64,000 nucleotides of DNA from Synergistaceae bacterium (lineage in GTDB: Bacteria; Synergistota; Synergistia; Synergistales; Thermovirgaceae). A program made the translations under genes and the position numbers. The stretch is taken from the NCBI GenBank assembly GCA_003446665.1, contig DMCT01000072.1, forward strand, positions 22,114 through 86,113. The letters run 5' to 3'. The stretch's first letter is position 1. The number at the start of each line of letters is the position of its first letter. Shown here piece by piece: positions 51,414 through 62,672 of the stretch. The notes below the pieces were generated by a model. The model searched no databases. It worked only from the letters and a program-made list of their open reading frames with translations, and was not told the DNA's origin.

Positions 51414-51917
51414 TCAAAAACCTGCCAATTCGATTATTTCATGCGCAAATTCCAGGAGGAGGGCTTCGTCACTGGACATTTCGATGGTAAGGGTAACGGA
51501 GGTATCCAGCTTTATTGCGAGGGCCTTCCCCTGGATCGGGTGGTTTTCCAGTACCGCCTCTTTGCCTCGAACCTTGAGTGTGCGGTAGGTTGACCCTGTT
51601 CCAAAAGGACCGTCGGTGGCATCTATGGCCTCTTCGGGAAAAGTCAGCCAACTTGTTCCCGATCCTTCCAGCAATACTACTGTTACGGTCTGCAGGGTGC
51701 CGTTTTTTCTGTAGCTGCGTTCAAGCATTCGTCCTTCTTCTTTTTCTGCAGACTTCAGCGAAGTTAATTGTGTTGCGCTCCCCGTCCAGCCTGGCACGTC
51801 TGGAAGTGAATCCAGTGCCGGCTGATTTGACGCGTCGGCCGCAAAGATACACATCAAGACTGAAGCCAGGGCAGCAAGAAAAACGACGCGAAGTGAAATC
51901 TTTCCGGTATTTTCCAT
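51414..51917 (-). CDS. Secreted or membrane-anchored protein of unknown function
   Basis: A 167-residue protein not recognised as a known family. Residues about 8-28 (LRVVFLAALASVLMCIFAAD) form a signal peptide or anchor; an ADASN site suggests signal peptidase I cleavage. The mature part begins LDSLPDVPGWTGSATQLTSL, a pattern seen in periplasmic proteins that bind or sense small ligands, and ends in a short beta-rich domain with SVTLTIEMSSDEALLLEF. CTGGAGG precedes the ATG at 51917. It lies alone between carB and miaB, convergent with carB. Confidence 0.75.
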   Translation of the reverse strand: MENTGKISLRVVFLAALASVLMCIFAADASNQPALDSLPDVPGWTGSATQLTSLKSAEKEEGRMLERSYRKNGTLQTVTVVLLEGSGTSWLTFPEEAIDATDGPFGTGSTYRTLKVRGKEAVLENHPIQGKALAIKLDTSVTLTIEMSSDEALLLEFAHEIIELAGF

Positions 51918-52039
51918 ATGAATCCTCCAGGTTGTGCAGGATAGTCACATAATCCCGACGGAAATGGTATCATGTTTTTTCGGTTTGTGACTTTGTTTTC
52001 GCCAATGAAAAAGCCGTAAACGAGCCGGGAGGGTCTGCG

Positions 52040-53392
52040 GTGTTTGCTTTTACTATATATGTCTACGGTTGCCAGATGAATGTTTATGATGCGGACAGGC
52101 TGAAGACGGCCTTGTTGGATCGTGGCTGGAATGAAACGACGGAAGACAAAGCGGACGTGGTAATTTACGTTACTTGCAGCATAAGGGCCAAGGCCGAGCA
52201 AAAGGTTTGGAGCGAGATCGGCCGTCTTGAAAACCTGTACAGAACCCGTCGGTCGCCTTTTGTGGCCGTTGTGGGGTGTATGGCGCAAAGACTCGGTAAT
52301 GCGTTCATGTCCAGGTTTACGAACGTGCGCCTCGTAGCTGGTCCGCGAAACCTGGGGCGTGTCCCGGAAGGGCTTGAAGAAGTCATAAAAAGCAGGAAGA
52401 CGCGCCTGTTTCTGGACGATCACAACGAGCTGCACGACCTCGGGTGTGCTCCGATCCGACGCGAAAACCCATGGAAGGCCTTTCTCACTATAGCCCATGG
52501 TTGTGACAATTTCTGTACCTATTGCATAGTGCCCTATGTACGGGGACGGTTCAGATCCAGGGCTCCCGAAGAGATAATCGAAGAAGTGCGCAGACTGACC
52601 GACGATGGCGTCCGGGAGATCAGCCTTATCGGCCAAAACGTCAATTCATACGGAGCAGATTTCAAAAACGGCTATTCCTTTGCCTCACTTCTTCGTGATG
52701 TAGCGTCGGAAAGAAAGCTCGACAGGATACGGTTTTACACCTCTCACCCTAGGGACTTCACAAGGGATATTGTCGACGTCATGGCGGGAAACCCAAAGAT
52801 CTGCCCTGCCATCAACCTTCCCATACAGTCCGGGAGCGACCGTATACTGGCGGCCATGCGACGGGGATATACGCTGGAACAGTATGCTTTCACGGTCAAG
52901 ATGATCCGGGATGGCCTTTCCGAGGTGGCGATCACGAGCGACCTTATCGTAGGCTTCCCGGGCGAGACCGACGAGGATTTCCAGGCCTCCCTGAAAGCCT
53001 TGGAACGTTTCAGGTTCGATCTCCTTCATTCGGCTGCCTACTCACCAAGGGAGGGTACCGTAGCGTCACAGATGCAGGACCAGCTTCCCGAAGAAGAGAA
53101 AAAAAGACGCCTCAATGAGGTCAACAGGGTCCAATCGAGAATATCCGCCGAAATAAACAAGGCCCTTGTAGGGAAGACCTGTGAAATACTGATTGACGGT
53201 CTCGCTCCTAAGGGAAAGGGACTTTTGCAGGGCAGGACGGCGACAGACAAGGTAGTGATCGTCGAAGGGCCGGAATCAATGCTCGGGCGGATGGTAAAAG
53301 CAAGAATAGACCAGGCAGGTAATTGGTACCTTTTCGGCAGCCTGCTTCCCGAAAAAAGTTCTGCAGTGGGGGATGCGAGCCGTGTGGGATAA
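52040..53392 (+). CDS. miaB: tRNA-2-methylthio-N6-dimethylallyladenosine synthase MiaB
   Basis: A 450-residue methylthiotransferase (radical SAM) that adds the methylthio group to i6A37 in tRNA. Order: N-terminal UPF0004 domain with cysteine ligands (VYGCQMN, VTCSIRAKAEQK, VVGCMAQR), radical SAM motif HGCDNFCTYCIVPYVRG near 155, and C-terminal TRAM domain. GTG 52040 follows GGGAGGG at 6 bases. First gene of a long overlapping run reaching gatB. Confidence 0.96.
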   Translation: MFAFTIYVYGCQMNVYDADRLKTALLDRGWNETTEDKADVVIYVTCSIRAKAEQKVWSEIGRLENLYRTRRSPFVAVVGCMAQRLGNAFMSRFTNVRLVAGPRNLGRVPEGLEEVIKSRKTRLFLDDHNELHDLGCAPIRRENPWKAFLTIAHGCDNFCTYCIVPYVRGRFRSRAPEEIIEEVRRLTDDGVREISLIGQNVNSYGADFKNGYSFASLLRDVASERKLDRIRFYTSHPRDFTRDIVDVMAGNPKICPAINLPIQSGSDRILAAMRRGYTLEQYAFTVKMIRDGLSEVAITSDLIVGFPGETDEDFQASLKALERFRFDLLHSAAYSPREGTVASQMQDQLPEEEKKRRLNEVNRVQSRISAEINKALVGKTCEILIDGLAPKGKGLLQGRTATDKVVIVEGPESMLGRMVKARIDQAGNWYLFGSLLPEKSSAVGDASRVG

Positions 53393-54068
53393 CCCGAAGA
53401 TCAGAGGGTTTGCCTTTCTCGTCGGCGGATTTTTATGCCTTGCCGCTGCAGCCGTATTGGTCTTGTCTTTCAGCGGTAAATGGGTCGGTGAAAAGCCGAA
53501 ACACGTGGCGGGACCCGCGCTCCACTTTTCAATGGACGATACCGCCGACAGTGTTTCAGACGCTGCTTCAACCGAAACCGGGGAAAATAAAAAAGAGGAG
53601 CACTGGGTTTTGTATATCACCGGTGCAGTAAAAAGGCCGGGTGTTTACCGTTTGCCGCCTGGTTCCAGGGTGTATCAGCTGGTGGATCAAGCAGGTGGGC
53701 TGACCCCGGAGGCTGTCCCCGAGGCTTTTAACATGGCGGCGCCTCTGGCGGACGGGATGCATATCCATGTCCCTGACAAGACCGAAGCAGCGGAGCCTTC
53801 TCCCGAAAATTCTTTCAAAACACCTTACATCTTTGGCAGTGAAGCCCTTGCGGGAGGAACAGTGGATAATGAACTCATAGATATCAACAGGGCCGATATG
53901 AAGACCCTTGAAAAACTGCCCGGAATAGGGCCAAAGACTGCGGAGGCCATTATACGGTACCGGGATAAAGAGGGACCTTTCCGATGCGTGGAAGACTTGC
54001 TTTCCGTCAAGGGAATAGGACCGGCGAAGCTGGAAGCCATAAGGGATCATGTCCGCGTGAGTCGCTGA
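53373..54068 (+). CDS. comEA: Competence protein ComEA (SLBB plus helix-hairpin-helix)
   Basis: A 231-residue membrane-anchored DNA receptor for transformation. Membrane helix about 12-31, linker, SLBB domain about 77-135 (YITGAVKRPGVYRLPPGS, VYQLVDQAGG), then two helix-hairpin-helix DNA-binding motifs, LPGIGPKTAEAIIRYR and VKGIGPAKLEAIRDH. The SLBB-HhH order is standard for ComEA. It overlaps miaB by 20 bases and precedes comEC. Confidence 0.92.
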   Translation: MRAVWDNPKIRGFAFLVGGFLCLAAAAVLVLSFSGKWVGEKPKHVAGPALHFSMDDTADSVSDAASTETGENKKEEHWVLYITGAVKRPGVYRLPPGSRVYQLVDQAGGLTPEAVPEAFNMAAPLADGMHIHVPDKTEAAEPSPENSFKTPYIFGSEALAGGTVDNELIDINRADMKTLEKLPGIGPKTAEAIIRYRDKEGPFRCVEDLLSVKGIGPAKLEAIRDHVRVSR

Positions 54069-55474
54069 CTATCCTGGCGGAAGCCCCCGCATTTGTGCTT
54101 TTGGCGGGATGCACTACCTTCCTTTACGCGCTGGAGAAGCAGATGCCTTTTTCGATTGCCTGCGCGACTGGTTTTTTGGTGGTTCTTTTTCTTGTATTTT
54201 CCGGAACGACTTCGCCACCTCCGGGCTTTGCCGGAGAAGTGTTTGTAATCACCGGGGTTTTGCTTCTTTTTTTTCTGAGTTCAATTGTCAGGCTTGAAGT
54301 AACGCCTCCCGATGACGGTTCATTTAAACTCGATACAACGGGAACGATTGTGACGGAAAGGGCTTGGGGCAAAAGGCGCGTAGTCGTGGTAAAAACAGAT
54401 GAAGGGACCTTCCTTTGCAAGTTGCCCGCGACAAAAGTGTTCAGAGAGGGTGACCAGGCGAGGATAACAGGCAACCTGCACTTTTTCAAACCGAATCTTT
54501 CTTCAGACGGGTTTGACGAAGACACCTACTGGAGGGCCAGAGGCGTGCTGGGTGTCGTCCGTCAGGTAGAAATAAGCAAATGCGGATTTTCTACCTTCGG
54601 GTTTCCCGCGTGGCGCAGTTTTCTGAAAGAGCGCATTTTGCTTCGCTTGCCAAAGCTGACTCGCGCGTATGTTCTGGCTGCATGGCTCGGTAAACGTGAT
54701 CCCGATCTTGCGGATTTGCACAGACAGTGGGGCACGTCCCATCTGCTCGCCATTTCAGGTCTTCATGTCGGGATAGTGGCCCTGGGATTGAAGAGAATTT
54801 TCCGCCGCGGCGTTCTTGTTCCCTCGTTTTTTATGTGGGCCTATGTAGTGATTGCCGGTGGAGCCGCGAGCGCTATCCGTGCAGCCTTGATGTTTCAGCT
54901 TGCATTTGCCGGTAATCTATTGGGACGCCCCGTCAGGGCGGTCAACGCCGTACCTGCGGCGGCGGTACTGATACTTTTCTGGCGACCTTGGTGGTTCTGG
55001 GATTTGGGGTGGCGCTTGTCGGTAGTTGCGGCTTTGGTACTGGGTTCACTCGCGGGAACCAGGGACAACAGGTTTTTGTGGGCAGCACCTGTGCTAGTCT
55101 GGTATATGACGGGAGCTTTCATTGCCAGGGCCTTCGAGGAAGTGCCACTGGTGGGACTTATTATGAACATTTTCGCAGTTCCTTTTTTCAGTGTCTTTTT
55201 GCCCGTGCTTTCGGTTGCAGCTTTGCCGGTCTTGGCGGGAGTTCCGGGGGCTTCCTTCGCAGTGTATATCGCCGAGGGCATGTTGAGGTTTTACCACTAT
55301 TGCGCGCAAAGTATCGCCATGGTGATATCTTTTAAAGCCGGGGTCGAATTCTTTCCTGCCGTAGCAGTTGCTGCAATACTGCTTTTCATCATTTTAAAAG
55401 CATGCGGAATGAAAGGCTGGAGTCCGGTTTTGGCAGCTATTTGCGCTGCTGTGTTCGGTGGGGTGCTTTTATAA
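53984..55474 (+). CDS. comEC: ComEC/Rec2 family competence protein, without metallo-hydrolase domain
   Basis: An integral membrane channel protein for DNA uptake, up to 496 residues. It has N-terminal membrane helices, a DUF4131/OB-like segment (TGTIVTERAWGKRRVVVV), and the competence domain with HLLAISGLHVGIVALGL and about eight more helices. It ends at residue 496 and lacks the C-terminal metallo-beta-lactamase-like domain found in many longer ComEC proteins. The start is unresolved: ATG 53984 overlaps comEA by 85 bases and the first about 28 residues look like a shadow of comEA; GTG 54095, just before the first helix, is an alternative. Confidence 0.85.
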   Translation: MRGRLAFRQGNRTGEAGSHKGSCPRESLTILAEAPAFVLLAGCTTFLYALEKQMPFSIACATGFLVVLFLVFSGTTSPPPGFAGEVFVITGVLLLFFLSSIVRLEVTPPDDGSFKLDTTGTIVTERAWGKRRVVVVKTDEGTFLCKLPATKVFREGDQARITGNLHFFKPNLSSDGFDEDTYWRARGVLGVVRQVEISKCGFSTFGFPAWRSFLKERILLRLPKLTRAYVLAAWLGKRDPDLADLHRQWGTSHLLAISGLHVGIVALGLKRIFRRGVLVPSFFMWAYVVIAGGAASAIRAALMFQLAFAGNLLGRPVRAVNAVPAAAVLILFWRPWWFWDLGWRLSVVAALVLGSLAGTRDNRFLWAAPVLVWYMTGAFIARAFEEVPLVGLIMNIFAVPFFSVFLPVLSVAALPVLAGVPGASFAVYIAEGMLRFYHYCAQSIAMVISFKAGVEFFPAVAVAAILLFIILKACGMKGWSPVLAAICAAVFGGVLL

Positions 55475-55511
55475 AGGTTCGCTGAAGCATTCAAGGCGTG
55501 GAGGTGAAGAC

Positions 55512-56273
55512 ATGCTTCTGGTTGTGGATATTGGAAATACTCAAACCGTTATTGGCATATTTCGTGAAGAAGAGCTGCTTTGTCACTGGAGGTTGATGTC
55601 GAAAACCAGGACAGCCGATGAAATCGGCGTCTACTTGTTGAACTTGCTGGATTTGTCCGGTATCGATTCGTCAATGCTTAAGGGGGCTATTCTTTCCAGC
55701 GTGGTTCCTCCACTGGACATCCCTTGGTCCGAGGGGATCGGGCGTTATCTGAGCGTAACATGTCTCAGAGTTTCGCACAATCTGGATCTTGGTATGGCCG
55801 TAGATTATGAAGCACCCGGGGACGTCGGAGCGGACCGTCTTGTAAACTCTGTGGCGGGAATGGTCAAGTACGGAAAGCCTCTGATCATCGTTGATTTCGG
55901 TACGGCGATAACACTCGACGCGGTTTCGGCCGAAGGGAACTACCTCGGAGGAGTCATTGCGCCGGGGCTTGGGACAAGCGTGGAAGCGCTTTTTGGAAAA
56001 ACCGCGAAACTCCCCAAAGTGTCTTTCGAGATACCGGCGCGGGTTATAGGTAAAAACACGATGGAGTCCATACAATCGGGCATACTTCATGGTTTCGCCG
56101 GACTAGTTGATACCCTTGCGAGGAAAATAAAGAAAGAAATAGGCGAGGCTCCTGTCGTAGCAACAGGTGGTGACGCAGAAAGAATAGCACCCTTGTCGGA
56201 GGCTATAGAAATCGTGGACCCGTGGCTTACACTGGAGGGACTCAAGATCATTTACAACAGGAATAAAACGTAA
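55512..56273 (+). CDS. coaX: Type III pantothenate kinase
   Basis: A 253-residue CoaX, the ATP-dependent kinase for the first step of coenzyme A synthesis. N-terminal phosphate motif VVDIGNTQTVIG, PGDVGADRLVNSVAG with the catalytic aspartate near residue 101, and VDFGTAITLDAV. GGAGGTG lies 5-6 bases before ATG 55512. Its stop codon overlaps the start of the dihydrouridine synthase gene. Confidence 0.96.
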   Translation: MLLVVDIGNTQTVIGIFREEELLCHWRLMSKTRTADEIGVYLLNLLDLSGIDSSMLKGAILSSVVPPLDIPWSEGIGRYLSVTCLRVSHNLDLGMAVDYEAPGDVGADRLVNSVAGMVKYGKPLIIVDFGTAITLDAVSAEGNYLGGVIAPGLGTSVEALFGKTAKLPKVSFEIPARVIGKNTMESIQSGILHGFAGLVDTLARKIKKEIGEAPVVATGGDAERIAPLSEAIEIVDPWLTLEGLKIIYNRNKT

Positions 56274-57292
56274 TGAGCCGTTTTGAAACCGTGAGCAAAA
56301 TTTCTGTAGGAGGCATCGAGGTTGACAACCCGTTTTGGATAGCGCCACTGGCCGGGATAACCGTTCCTGCTGTCAGAAGATTTTTCGAGAAGCAGGGAGC
56401 GGGACTCACACACACCGAAATGGTCAGCTGTTCGGGTGTAATACACGGAAACAGGAAAACTCTCCGCATGCTTAGAAAGGGCGGACAAAAGTCTCCCGCG
56501 GTTTTGCAGTTTTTCACCGGAAATGCAGATTCGCTTGTCCAATGCGTCGATAAAGGTGGGGATACATGGAGAAAGTCTTTTGATGCCTTTTCGATCAACA
56601 TGGCATGTCCCATGCCGAAGGTCATAAAAAAAGGAGCAGGCGCAGCTCTTTTAAAGCGAAAAGACTCGGCGCGGCGAATGGTGGAGGAACTCAGGAAAGC
56701 TGGATTGCCTGTTTGGGTTAAAATGCGCCTCGTTTCTGCAGGCGACCTGAGCGAAACGCTCAGGTTTGTAGAAACATTAATCGAAGCGGGGGCTGATCAC
56801 GTTACGCTTCATGGAAGGACGCCGGCTCAACGATATGAAGGGTCCGCCGATATGGAAGCTGTCTGCCGGGTAGCGAGCGCTTTCTGTGGCATGGTTTCCG
56901 CCAGTGGGGATGTGTTCTCTCCCCAGGCGGCCATGACCTATCTTGAAAGAGGAGCTTCCGCGGTTTTCTTTGCAAGAGGCATCCTGAGGGACCCTTTTAT
57001 AGTGGAAAGAACACTCGATAACTGGAGAAAGGTACCTTTTTCTTCCAGAAACAATCTTTCGCCCGCGGTAAAAATAAAACGTCTCATGGATCTCGGCGAA
57101 GACCTTTACCGCGATGAAGGTGAAAAAATATGTCTTGTCTTGATTAAGCGGTTTCTCTCGAGTATTTTTAAGGGGTTGCGCGGAGCTTCCAGGTTCCGCC
57201 GTGATGTGGCAGATACCCATTCTTGGGAAGAAACGGTGCATGTTCTCGAGAATTGGCGGGAACTCGCCGAAAGGAGTGATTTGAATGGCTGA
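56273..57292 (+). CDS. dus: tRNA-dihydrouridine synthase
   Basis: A 339-residue flavoenzyme that reduces uridine to dihydrouridine in tRNA. FMN TIM barrel: APLAGITVPAVRRFF near 24, INMACPMPKVIKKGAGAALL near 109 with the catalytic cysteine, VKMRLVSAG, and HGRTPAQRYEG near 180. The usual NxGCP motif reads NMACP here. The ATG overlaps the coaX stop by one base, and lysS overlaps its end by 8 bases. Confidence 0.93.
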   Translation: MSRFETVSKISVGGIEVDNPFWIAPLAGITVPAVRRFFEKQGAGLTHTEMVSCSGVIHGNRKTLRMLRKGGQKSPAVLQFFTGNADSLVQCVDKGGDTWRKSFDAFSINMACPMPKVIKKGAGAALLKRKDSARRMVEELRKAGLPVWVKMRLVSAGDLSETLRFVETLIEAGADHVTLHGRTPAQRYEGSADMEAVCRVASAFCGMVSASGDVFSPQAAMTYLERGASAVFFARGILRDPFIVERTLDNWRKVPFSSRNNLSPAVKIKRLMDLGEDLYRDEGEKICLVLIKRFLSSIFKGLRGASRFRRDVADTHSWEETVHVLENWRELAERSDLNG

Positions 57293-58796
57293 AAATGACG
57301 ATGGAAGAACTATGCCGGAAGACGAGATTTTGAGACAACGAACCGAAAAACTTGCCCGCCTTAAAGCCGAAGAAGGGTACGATCCCTTCTTGCACGAAAA
57401 ATGGGATGTAAAACACAGCGTTGAATATGTAAAGAAAACTTTTGACCACCTAGGACCCGATGAAAAGGCCGAAGACGCAAAGATAGTCACGGCAGGCAGG
57501 CTAATGACCCTTAGAAAACACGGCAAGGCTTCCTTTGCTGATATGGCCGATGAAAAAGACCAGATACAATTATATTTTCAGGTCGATTCCCTTGGTGAGA
57601 AATCCTACGACTTTTTCAAAAAATGGGTAGACTCGGGGGACATACTGGGCGTGATGGGGCATCCCTTCAGGACGCGTAGAGGCGAACTTTCCATTCTTGT
57701 TACTGGTTTCGAGCTTCTTGCCAAGGCTATGCGGCCCCTGCCCGAAAAGTGGCACGGACTTAAGGATACGGAGATCCGTTACAGGCAACGGTACGTCGAC
57801 CTGATAGCAAATCCTGAGGTGCGCGAAACTTTCAGGAAAAGGGCGCGTATCATCAGTGCCTTGCGGGAAGTGCTGGAAAGCGAGGGAACTATAGAAGTAG
57901 AGACCCCCATACTCTCTCCGGTAGCCGGGGGGGCGAACGCAAGGCCTTTCGTGACCCATCATAATGCACTGGATATAGACTTGTACCTGCGTATAGCCAC
58001 GGAACTATACCTGAAGAGGCTTATAGTAGGTATGTTCGGCAGGGTTTATGAAATCGGGAAAAACTTCAGGAACGAAGGTATCGATATAATGCATAATCCT
58101 GAATTCACGGCTCTTGAGGTCTACTGGGCTTACGCCGATTACAAGGACATAATGGACCTCACCGAACGGCTTATAGTTGCCGCCGCTGATGCCTCCGGCA
58201 GCAGGAAAATAGTTTACCAGGGGACCGAGCTGAACCTCGAACCTCCTTTCCGGCGAGCGTCCATGGTAGAACTTGTCAGGGAAAAGTGTGGTTTCGATCT
58301 TCATGAAACGGGAAGCGACGAAGAAGCACGCCGTTTCGCCAAAAACAAGGGGATAGAACTGAAAGGGGACGAAACCCGCTTTGGGGTCCTGGTCGAGCTG
58401 TTCGAGACCTTTGTAGAGGATACGCTTATACAGCCTACCTTTGTTCTAGGTCATCCGACGGAGGTTTCCCCCCTGGCGAAGAAGGATCCCGGAGATCCTA
58501 ATTTCACTAACCGTTTCGAACTTTTTATCTACGGAAATGAGGTGGCCAACGCCTTCAGCGAGTTGAACGACCCCTTTGACCAAAGAGAAAGGTTTATCCA
58601 GCAAGCGAAGAGGAAAGAAGCAGGTGACGAGGAAGCCCACGTTTTCGACGAAGACTATGTCACGGCCCTCGAATACGGGCTCCCTCCAACTGGAGGACTC
58701 GGTGTTGGAATAGACAGGTTGACGATGTTTTTGACCAATTCCCGTTCGATCAGGGACGTCATCCTTTTTCCAACGATGCGGCCAAAAAAGTCCTGA
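57285..58796 (+). CDS. lysS: Lysyl-tRNA synthetase (class II)
   Basis: A 503-residue class IIb synthetase. N-terminal OB anticodon-binding domain (VTAGRLMTLRKHGKASFADM), motif 2 NFRNEGIDIMHNPEFTALE near 262, and motif 3 GGLGVGIDRLTMFLTNS near 472, followed by the IRDVILFPTMRP ending typical of LysS. AAGGAG lies 8 bases before the ATG. The class II LysS type separates it from class I LysK. Confidence 0.97.
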   Translation: MAENDDGRTMPEDEILRQRTEKLARLKAEEGYDPFLHEKWDVKHSVEYVKKTFDHLGPDEKAEDAKIVTAGRLMTLRKHGKASFADMADEKDQIQLYFQVDSLGEKSYDFFKKWVDSGDILGVMGHPFRTRRGELSILVTGFELLAKAMRPLPEKWHGLKDTEIRYRQRYVDLIANPEVRETFRKRARIISALREVLESEGTIEVETPILSPVAGGANARPFVTHHNALDIDLYLRIATELYLKRLIVGMFGRVYEIGKNFRNEGIDIMHNPEFTALEVYWAYADYKDIMDLTERLIVAAADASGSRKIVYQGTELNLEPPFRRASMVELVREKCGFDLHETGSDEEARRFAKNKGIELKGDETRFGVLVELFETFVEDTLIQPTFVLGHPTEVSPLAKKDPGDPNFTNRFELFIYGNEVANAFSELNDPFDQRERFIQQAKRKEAGDEEAHVFDEDYVTALEYGLPPTGGLGVGIDRLTMFLTNSRSIRDVILFPTMRPKKS

Positions 58797-58799
58797 TGA

Positions 58800-60869
<2,070 letters not shown>

Positions 60870-60907
60870 GTTGGGAAAAGCCAGCCTTCCGAAAGGGGAA
60901 ATACCAG

Positions 60908-61213
60908 ATGGTAAGTGAGGAAGAAGTCAGACATCTAGCCAGGCTGGTCCGGCTAGATGTCACTGAAGAAGAAATTCCACCCCTGCAGAAGCATTTCAAC
61001 GAGATCCTGGAATATTTCCACTCCCTTGGAAACATGGACCTTGACGGACTCGATCCATATGATCCGGAAGAAAGCCCGAGCTGTCCCCTAAGGAATGACG
61101 AGGTGCGTTTGTGGGGGCAGAGGGACGCCGCCCTTGAAGCCGCTCCCGAAAGAGAAGGCGATTATTTCAAAGTTCCAAGGATCGTTGGTGAGGTGGGGAA
61201 AGAGGATGAATGA
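60908..61213 (+). CDS. gatC: Asp-tRNA(Asn)/Glu-tRNA(Gln) amidotransferase subunit C
   Basis: A 101-residue GatC that bridges GatA and GatB. It begins VSEEEVRHLARLVRLDVTEEE, with the long helical hairpin and conserved LRNDEVRLWG typical of the subunit. Overlapped by gatA at the 3' end by 8 bases. Presence of GatCAB implies indirect synthesis of Gln-tRNA and/or Asn-tRNA. Confidence 0.95.
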   Translation: MVSEEEVRHLARLVRLDVTEEEIPPLQKHFNEILEYFHSLGNMDLDGLDPYDPEESPSCPLRNDEVRLWGQRDAALEAAPEREGDYFKVPRIVGEVGKEDE

Positions 61214-62672
61214 GTTTTCCAGTGCAGCCGAAACGGCCTCGAGAATCCGGAATGGAGATATAACGGCCTCGGCAGTAATAGAGGAAACTTTAAGGGTGAT
61301 TGAAGAAAAAGAGAAAGATTTGAATGCCCTGATAACTTTTCTTCGCGAAGAGGCCCTTCAAGAGGCAAAAGAACTCGACCGCCGCATCGCCGCAGGCGAA
61401 GCCGACGGACCCCTACTTGGCGTTCCGGTGGTAGTAAAGGACAACATGTGCACAAAAGGTATCAAGACGACATGCGGCAGCCGTATCCTCGAACGCTGGA
61501 AACCGCCCTACGACGCATGGGTAGTGGAAAAACTTCGTGAAGCCGGTGCCATCCTGGTGGGCAAAAGCAACATGGACGAATTCGCCATGGGTAGTTCCAC
61601 GGAACATTCCGCCTATGGCCCCGCCTCCAATCCGTGGGATATCGAACGTGTTACGGGCGGCAGTTCGGGTGGGAGTGCCGCTTCAGTTTCCGCCGGATAT
61701 GTCCCGGTGGCCCTTGGAAGCGACACAGGCGGGTCCATTCGCCAACCGGCTGCATTTTGCGGTGTTTTCGGGATGAAGCCTACCTATGGGCTCGTGAGTC
61801 GATTCGGCCTCGTGGCCTTCGCTTCCTCGCTCGACCAGATAGGTCCTTTTGCGAGAAATGTCGAGGATCTTGCCCTCATGTTGAGCGTAATAAGCGAACA
61901 TGACCCGCGGGATGCCACTTGCGTCGGCGCAGACCGCCCCGATTACCTGGCGGCGGCGGAAAGGTCATCTCTCGCCGGGGTGAAAGTCGGAGTCGTGAGA
62001 GAATTCCTTACCGCGGCAGTCGAGCCTGAAATCTCCAAGGCGGTATTGGATACCGCGGCGGCCATGAAGGAAGCCGGGGCCTCCCTCGTTGACGTGAAAC
62101 TCCCGAGTGCGGGGAAGGCGGGGTTGCCATGCTATTACATTCTTGCCCCGGCCGAGGCGAGCTCCAACCTGGCCAGATATGACGGCATCCGTTACGGTAA
62201 ACGTGAGGAGGCCGGCGACCTGATGGAGCTTTACTTTAAAACCAGAGGTTCAGGTTTCGGGAAGGAAGTGAAAAGAAGGATACTTACCGGAACCTACGTT
62301 TTAAGTTCAGGATATTACGATGCGTTTTACCTGCGCGCCCTCAAGGTCAGGCGCCTTATATGCATGGAATTCGAATCGGCTTTCGAAAAGGCCGACTTGA
62401 TTCTCATGCCTACCGCTCCGTCGCTTCCTTTCCGTAAAGGCGAGCTTGTAGACGACCCACTGCAAATGTACATGAGCGACGTTTTTACTCTTCCTGTAAA
62501 TCTGGCAGGTTTGCCTGGTCTTTCCATGTGCGTCGGACGCAGCGGAAAGGGTTTGCCTCTGGGAGTGCAGCTCGTTGCTCCGCAATGGCAGGAAAGCCTC
62601 ATTTTGAAATGTGGTCGCGCCGTGGAAGACGCCTTCGGACCGGCCCCCGTTGCTGGAAGGGGGGGTATGTGA
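61206..62672 (+). CDS. gatA: Asp-tRNA(Asn)/Glu-tRNA(Gln) amidotransferase subunit A
   Basis: A 488-residue amidase-signature enzyme that releases ammonia from glutamine for tRNA amidation. Ser-cisSer-Lys triad: lysine in VVVKDNMCTKG near 79, and GGSSGGSAASVSAGYVP and GSDTGGSIRQPAAFCG near 152-185. ATG 61206 gives the typical N-terminus NEFSSAAETASRIRNG; the longer frame from 61095 runs within gatC. It overlaps gatC by 8 bases and gatB by 1. Confidence 0.97.
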   Translation: MNEFSSAAETASRIRNGDITASAVIEETLRVIEEKEKDLNALITFLREEALQEAKELDRRIAAGEADGPLLGVPVVVKDNMCTKGIKTTCGSRILERWKPPYDAWVVEKLREAGAILVGKSNMDEFAMGSSTEHSAYGPASNPWDIERVTGGSSGGSAASVSAGYVPVALGSDTGGSIRQPAAFCGVFGMKPTYGLVSRFGLVAFASSLDQIGPFARNVEDLALMLSVISEHDPRDATCVGADRPDYLAAAERSSLAGVKVGVVREFLTAAVEPEISKAVLDTAAAMKEAGASLVDVKLPSAGKAGLPCYYILAPAEASSNLARYDGIRYGKREEAGDLMELYFKTRGSGFGKEVKRRILTGTYVLSSGYYDAFYLRALKVRRLICMEFESAFEKADLILMPTAPSLPFRKGELVDDPLQMYMSDVFTLPVNLAGLPGLSMCVGRSGKGLPLGVQLVAPQWQESLILKCGRAVEDAFGPAPVAGRGGM

